DNA of 7,907 nt from Verrucomicrobiota bacterium (GTDB taxonomy: Bacteria > Verrucomicrobiota > Verrucomicrobiia > Opitutales > Opitutaceae), in NCBI GenBank assembly GCA_023446865.1, contig JAEXPL010000494.1, positions 1-7,907 of the forward strand, written 5' to 3'. Position 1 is the first letter of the stretch. Each line of letters opens with the position of its first letter. Of the stretch, positions 1 to 7,907 are shown piece after piece. Below the pieces are notes generated by a model. It ran no database searches and was not told the origin of the DNA. It saw only the letters and a list, made by a program, of their open reading frames with translations. Both the position numbers and the translations under genes were made by a program.

Positions 1-1500
<1,500 letters not shown>

Positions 1501-1535
1501 TGCACGCCGCGCTGCACAGTATCCGCTCCCTTGCC

Positions 1536-1623
1536 GGTAGGACCGGTCTCCGACCGGTCGCGCTGGGCTCAAGCCGGCACGCCAGCTTGCACGGAGAGTG
1601 TCCGGTCGAAGACCGGACCTACC
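1536..1623. repeat. REPIN-like inverted repeat element with three hairpins between nuoM and nuoN
   Basis: Two 22-nt arms, 1536-1557 and 1602-1623, are inverted copies of each other with 20 of 22 positions matching. Each arm also folds on itself. The left hairpin pairs GACCGGTC (1541-1548) with 1552-1559 around a TCC loop. The right hairpin pairs GTCCGGTC (1600-1607) with GACCGGAC (1611-1618) around a GAA loop. Between them, 1570-1578 pairs with 1581-1589 with one mismatch around an AC loop. Two related palindromes in inverted orientation around a spacer is the architecture of REP doublets (REPINs), which are typically dispersed in intergenic DNA and mobilised by RAYT transposases. No transposase is present here, and copy number cannot be judged from one window. 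The element lies 35 bp after the nuoM stop and 60 bp before the nuoN start, so it would be part of a nuoM-nuoN transcript and could affect mRNA stability or relative expression. Confidence 0.8.
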
Positions 1624-1683
1624 GGGGCGTTGTTCGCTCCCTCGTTCTCTCGTAATCCGACCAAACTTTCCCTCCTCGGCACA

Positions 1684-3210
1684 ATGCCCTCGGAAACCCT
1701 CACCACCCTCCAAGCCCTCGCCGCGACCAACCAATGGTCGGCGCTCGCGCCTGAGATCGCGCTCGGCGTGGCCGCGCTGCTGCTGCTCGCGCTCGAACTC
1801 GCTCTGCCGAAACACCTCGTGGCCGTCGCCGTGCCGCGGGCGACGTTCCTCGGCCTCGCCGTCGCGCTGGCGTTGGTTTTCAAGGACTGGGCCGCGCCGC
1901 TGTTCGGGCCGGAGCTGTTCGGCGGCCTCGTCCGCCAGACCACCGACTCGCAGATCATGCGCGTCTTCTTCCTCGTGGCGTCGGCGCTGGTGGCGTTCAT
2001 CGCCACGGTGGTGTTGCCGAAGCACAAGGTGCCGCGGGTGGAGTTTTTCCACGTGCTGCTCGTCGCCACCGGCGCGCTCATGCTGCTGCCGCAGAGCAAC
2101 CATTTCGTCCTGCTCTTCGTTGCGTTGGAGACGGTCACCGTCGCGTTCTACATCCTCGTCGCCTATTTCCGCTCCAGCCCGCTCTCGCTCGAGGCCGGCC
2201 TGAAGTACCTCGTGATGGGCTCGCTCAGCTCGGCGCTGCTGCTCTTCGGCATCGTCCTGCTCTACGGCGTGGCGGGCAACCCGCAGCTCGCCGGCCACAC
2301 CGCGCAGCCGATGAACTTCGGCGAGCTCGGTGCGTTTCTCCGCCTCAACCCGACCAACCCGCTGGCGCTCGTCGGCGCCGCCCTCGTGCTCTCCGGCCTC
2401 GCCTTCAAGATCGGCGCCGTGCCGTTCCAGATCTGGGTGCCCGACGTCTACCAAGGCGCGCCCACGCCGGTGACCGCGTTCCTCGCCGTGTCGTCGAAGG
2501 CCGCCGGCATCGCGTTGCTGCTCGTGCTGGTGCGCGGGCCGTTCCAGCCGCTGGTCTCGCTCACGGTGCCGCTGCTCTCGATCCTCGCCGCGCTCAGCCT
2601 GCTCTTCGGCAATCTCGCCGCGCTCGGCGAACGCAACGTGAAGCGCCTCATGGGCCTCTCCGGCGTCTCGCACGCCGGCTTCCTGCTCGTCGGTGTGGTC
2701 GCGGCGATCGTGCCGAATGGCGCGGTGAGCTGGGCGCCGGCGGCGGTGTTCTTCTACCTCTTCACCTACCTCGTCGGGGCGATGGCGGTCTTCGGGGTGA
2801 TGGCGCACGTTTCGATCGACGCCGATTCCGACCAGGATCTCCGCCATTTCGCAGGGCTGGCGCGCCGCAGCCCGCTGCTCGGCGCCACGCTCGCGTGCGG
2901 CGTGGGCTCGCTCGCCGGCATCCCGCCGCTCGCCGGCTTCATCGGCAAGCTGCTGCTCTTCATCGCCGCTTTCCAAGCACAGCGGTGGACGCTGCTCGGG
3001 GTGGCGATCGTCGCGGTGATCATCTCGATCTACTATTACTTCGGCTGGATTCGCGCCGCGTTCTACGACGAGGGGACGGAGGCCGACCGCAACGTCGCCC
3101 CGCTGCCGGTGGGCTTCATCGCCGGAGTGACGCTGGTCGCCCTCGCGTTGGCCGCCGTGCTGCTCGGCCTCTATCAAGGCCCGTTCGGCCAGTGGATCGC
3201 CACGCGGTGA
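1684..3210 (+). CDS. nuoN: NADH-quinone oxidoreductase subunit N
   Basis: NuoN is the third antiporter-like proton-pumping membrane subunit of complex I. The 508-residue product is of normal family length and highly hydrophobic. Signatures include the helix-borne glutamate in FVALETVTVAF (E149), AGLKYLVMGSLSSALLLFG (K174), FKIGAVPFQIWVPDVYQGAP (K242) followed by TPVTAFLAVSSKAAG (K272), RNVKRLMGLSGVSHAG (K320 and H330), and GIPPLAGFIGK (K422). The VPDVYQGAPTPVTAF block is diagnostic of NuoN/ND2-type subunits. I chose the ATG at 1684 because it is the first in-frame ATG before recognisable sequence. The frame stays open upstream to about 1531, but that stretch is the hairpin repeat and gives no hydrophobic or NuoN-like sequence. 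No clear Shine-Dalgarno motif precedes the ATG; the upstream bases are pyrimidine-rich. The gene follows nuoM on the same strand, and it converges on the MFS gene with 59 bp between stops, where I see no convincing terminator hairpin. Confidence 0.95.
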   Translation: MPSETLTTLQALAATNQWSALAPEIALGVAALLLLALELALPKHLVAVAVPRATFLGLAVALALVFKDWAAPLFGPELFGGLVRQTTDSQIMRVFFLVASALVAFIATVVLPKHKVPRVEFFHVLLVATGALMLLPQSNHFVLLFVALETVTVAFYILVAYFRSSPLSLEAGLKYLVMGSLSSALLLFGIVLLYGVAGNPQLAGHTAQPMNFGELGAFLRLNPTNPLALVGAALVLSGLAFKIGAVPFQIWVPDVYQGAPTPVTAFLAVSSKAAGIALLLVLVRGPFQPLVSLTVPLLSILAALSLLFGNLAALGERNVKRLMGLSGVSHAGFLLVGVVAAIVPNGAVSWAPAAVFFYLFTYLVGAMAVFGVMAHVSIDADSDQDLRHFAGLARRSPLLGATLACGVGSLAGIPPLAGFIGKLLLFIAAFQAQRWTLLGVAIVAVIISIYYYFGWIRAAFYDEGTEADRNVAPLPVGFIAGVTLVALALAAVLLGLYQGPFGQWIATR

Positions 3211-3269
3211 GTGTAGCGCGATGGGGCCGTGGTGCGCGGAAGTCGGACGAGCCGGGTCGGCGGCACAGC

Positions 3270-4544
3270 CTATTCCACCACGGTGGCGGGCAGGCGGTAG
3301 TAGCAGCGCAGTCCGACGAGGGTGAGCACGGCCGCGAGCGCGGCGCTGATCCAGAGGGTGCCGGTGGCGTCGCGTAGCCAGCCGCTGGAGAGCGCAGCGA
3401 GCAGCATCGCCGGCGCGAGCAGGAGCTGCGAGAGCGCGAAGCAGTTCGTCCGGCGCGCGGTGGGGAAGATCTCGAGCACAAGCGCCGAGGCGCCGTTGAG
3501 ATTGAGGAAGGTCACCGCGCCGAAGAGGGCGAAGAGCACGAGGAAACCGACTTCACCCAGAGGGCAGGGCGCCGCGAAACAGAGCGCGAGCGAAAGCCAG
3601 CCGCCGAGCAGCGCGACGGCGCGACCACCGCGGCGGTCGCCGATCCACGCGGTGAGAAGATTGCCGAGGATGCCGCCGAACATCTGCGCGGCGACGAAGC
3701 GACCGACGTAGCTTTCGGGGCGGCCGAGGGCGGCGAGGGCGTGCAGCGAGAGGAACGGGGTGAAGATGCCGACCCCGGCGAGGCAGAGGCGCGCCGTGGT
3801 GTAGCGGCGGAAGAGCGGGTCTCCGCGCCAGAGCGCGGGCAGGCTGCGGAGACGGGCGAGCGCATCGTGCTCCGGGTCGTGCGGCGGCGGCTCGTGGGGC
3901 AGTTCGCGCACCTGGCAGAAGAACAGGAGCGAGAGCAGCATGAAGCCGAAGCTGCCGACGTAGAGCAGGCCGGCGCCCTCGAGGGCCCCGCGCCGGGCGA
4001 GCACGGCGGCGCCGGCGCTGGCCACCGCGAACCCGAAGACGGTGCCGAGGATGTTGCGCAGCCCCAGGTTGGAGGAGCGGCGGTTGGGCGGCAGCACCTT
4101 GGCGAAGAGCTGCCAGAACGCCGTGACGTTGAGCCCGCCGAAGCAGCTGATCACAAGCGGGGTGAGGGCGACCGACCAGAGCGTGAGCCGCGGGTGGGAG
4201 TCGCGCAGGAAGAGCAGGGCGAGGCCGGACAGCAGCGGGATCACGCGCTGGGGCACGCTGGTCCAGGCGATGAGCGGCACGAAGCGCCGGAGTTGCTCGG
4301 TGCGGGCGGCGACGAAGATCGGGATGACGAGAAAGCCGTATTGGTAGAGCGAGGGCGCGAGCGCCACGATCCAGGTGGGACCTCCGAGCCGGTGCACGAG
4401 CGCGGGCAGGAACGTCTCGACCGCGAGCAGCGCCAACGCCGCCTGGTAGAAGCCGCCGTCGACGGCGGACGCGAAGAAGTTCCGGCGCAGGTGCAGCCGC
4501 CGGGCCTCATCGGTCCAGAGAGTGGTGGGCACAGGGGAGCTCAC
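3270..4544 (-). CDS. Major facilitator superfamily (MFS) transporter, substrate unknown
   Basis: This predicts an integral inner-membrane transporter of 424 residues from the GTG at 4544, typical for a 12-helix MFS protein. The two hydrophobic halves (about residues 25-210 and 247-420) are joined by a charged, His/Pro-rich linker at 212-245. The loop between helices 8 and 9 carries GDRRGGR (302-308), a form of MFS motif A. The segment LPPNRRSSNLGLRNILG (151-167), in the loop before helix 5, resembles MFS proteins whose substrates are poorly known, so I assign none. The start is uncertain: GTG codons at 4544 and 4532 are both possible, neither has a good ribosome binding site, and there is no in-frame ATG near the first helix. 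The frame continues back to an ATG at 4772, but that part encodes Arg/Pro-rich sequence across the inverted-repeat element and is probably not translated. The gene converges with nuoN and lies downstream of the sensor kinase on the same strand. Confidence 0.82.
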   Translation of the reverse strand: MSSPVPTTLWTDEARRLHLRRNFFASAVDGGFYQAALALLAVETFLPALVHRLGGPTWIVALAPSLYQYGFLVIPIFVAARTEQLRRFVPLIAWTSVPQRVIPLLSGLALLFLRDSHPRLTLWSVALTPLVISCFGGLNVTAFWQLFAKVLPPNRRSSNLGLRNILGTVFGFAVASAGAAVLARRGALEGAGLLYVGSFGFMLLSLLFFCQVRELPHEPPPHDPEHDALARLRSLPALWRGDPLFRRYTTARLCLAGVGIFTPFLSLHALAALGRPESYVGRFVAAQMFGGILGNLLTAWIGDRRGGRAVALLGGWLSLALCFAAPCPLGEVGFLVLFALFGAVTFLNLNGASALVLEIFPTARRTNCFALSQLLLAPAMLLAALSSGWLRDATGTLWISAALAAVLTLVGLRCYYRLPATVVE

Positions 4545-4601
4545 GAAGGGCGTGAGTGATGGGGCGGCAGCGGAGGCGAGCCAAGGACGGAAAACGGGGA
4601 G

Positions 4602-4768
4602 CGGTGGACTGTGGACGGTCGACCGTGGGTGCCGGACCGACCACGCGGATTTAGGCGGACTCCCCCGGGTGCACGAGCGCGATTCCGCGTCGATTCCGTC
4701 TCGCCGCGCACCGCCCACTGGCCGCGGAGTCCGGCTACGGTCTACCGGCCACTGTCCACCGTCCACCG
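4602..4768. repeat. Intergenic element with GTGGAC-type terminal inverted repeats
   Basis: The gap between the kinase stop (4780) and the MFS start (4544) holds a bounded structure. The left end, 4602-4619, reads CGGTGGACTGTGGACGGT. The right end, 4751-4768, is its inverted complement at 16 of 18 positions. Each end is itself two tandem GTGGAC units 7 bp apart. Inside are a perfect 12-bp palindrome (4615-4626), an 8-bp inverted repeat (CGGACTCC at 4656-4663 with its complement at 4726-4733), and the direct repeat CGATTCCG at 4680-4687 and 4691-4698. At about 167 bp, with no coding potential and paired ends, it looks like a miniature dispersed repeat or a long imperfect hairpin. It starts 11 bp beyond the kinase stop, so it would sit in the kinase transcript's 3' region and upstream of the MFS start. 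I see no target-site duplication and no transposase. Whether it is repeated elsewhere is unknown. Confidence 0.62.
4615..4626. repeat. 12-bp perfect palindrome (ACGGTCGACCGT)
   Basis: The bases ACGGTCGACCGT are identical to their own reverse complement. The site overlaps the inner edge of the left terminal repeat of the surrounding element and lies about 71 bp upstream of the proposed MFS start at 4544. It could be an operator for a dimeric regulator, but it may simply be a structural part of the repeat. No promoter hexamers could be assigned with confidence nearby. Confidence 0.45.
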
Positions 4769-4779
4769 GCAAACCGGGT

Positions 4780-7907
<3,128 letters not shown>

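Noticed and set aside
1531..1683. Upstream extension of nuoN
   Set aside because: The extension is translated through the REPIN-like hairpins and gives no NuoN-like or hydrophobic sequence; the ATG at 1684 fits the family N-terminus.
3211..3269. Bidirectional terminator between the convergent nuoN and MFS genes
   Set aside because: Only a 4-bp GCCG/CGGC pairing is visible and there is no T-tract, so it is not supportable.
3741..4559. 272-codon plus-strand frame opposite the MFS gene
   Set aside because: Its composition is Glu/Gly/Arg/His-rich without domains, typical of an antisense shadow in high-GC DNA.
4545..4772. Upstream extension of the MFS gene to an ATG at 4772
   Set aside because: The added 76 residues are Arg/Pro/Ser-rich and encoded by the inverted-repeat element, and no MFS protein of this type is expected to carry such an N-terminus.

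Overview
The window is GC-rich chromosomal DNA with dense coding and strong third-position GC. It most resembles a member of the Verrucomicrobiota, possibly Opitutaceae. That placement is an inference from base composition, from the protein variants, and from structured intergenic repeats of a kind I associate with those genomes. No rRNA, tRNA or CRISPR array was seen.

Layout. Positions 1-1500 (+) hold all but the extreme N-terminus of nuoM. Positions 1684-3210 (+) hold a complete nuoN. These are two antiporter-like, proton-pumping membrane subunits of respiratory complex I (NDH-1), and the pair looks like the end of a nuo operon. A convergent gene at 3270-4544 (-) encodes a major facilitator superfamily (MFS) transporter. 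Positions 4780-7907 (-) hold a very large hybrid sensor histidine kinase whose N-terminus runs off the right edge. Its order is PAS-PAS-coiled coil-HisKA-HATPase-degenerate receiver-receiver-Pro/Ala linker-HPt, so most of a His-Asp-His phosphorelay lies in one chain. The kinase and the MFS gene point the same way and might be co-transcribed, but nothing shows a functional link.

Non-coding DNA. The only two sizeable gaps, 1501-1683 and 4545-4779, each carry a different inverted-repeat element just downstream of a stop codon. The first (1536-1623) is REPIN-like: two related hairpins in inverted orientation around a third hairpin. The second (about 4602-4768) has 18-bp imperfect terminal inverted repeats built from GTGGAC units, plus a 12-bp perfect palindrome and an internal inverted repeat. 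Open frames that extend nuoN and the MFS gene upstream run through these repeats and are not credible coding sequence.

I see no previously undescribed biological system. The items most worth a second look are the two repeat elements, the receiver domain that has lost its phospho-acceptor aspartate, and the non-canonical loop in NuoM.
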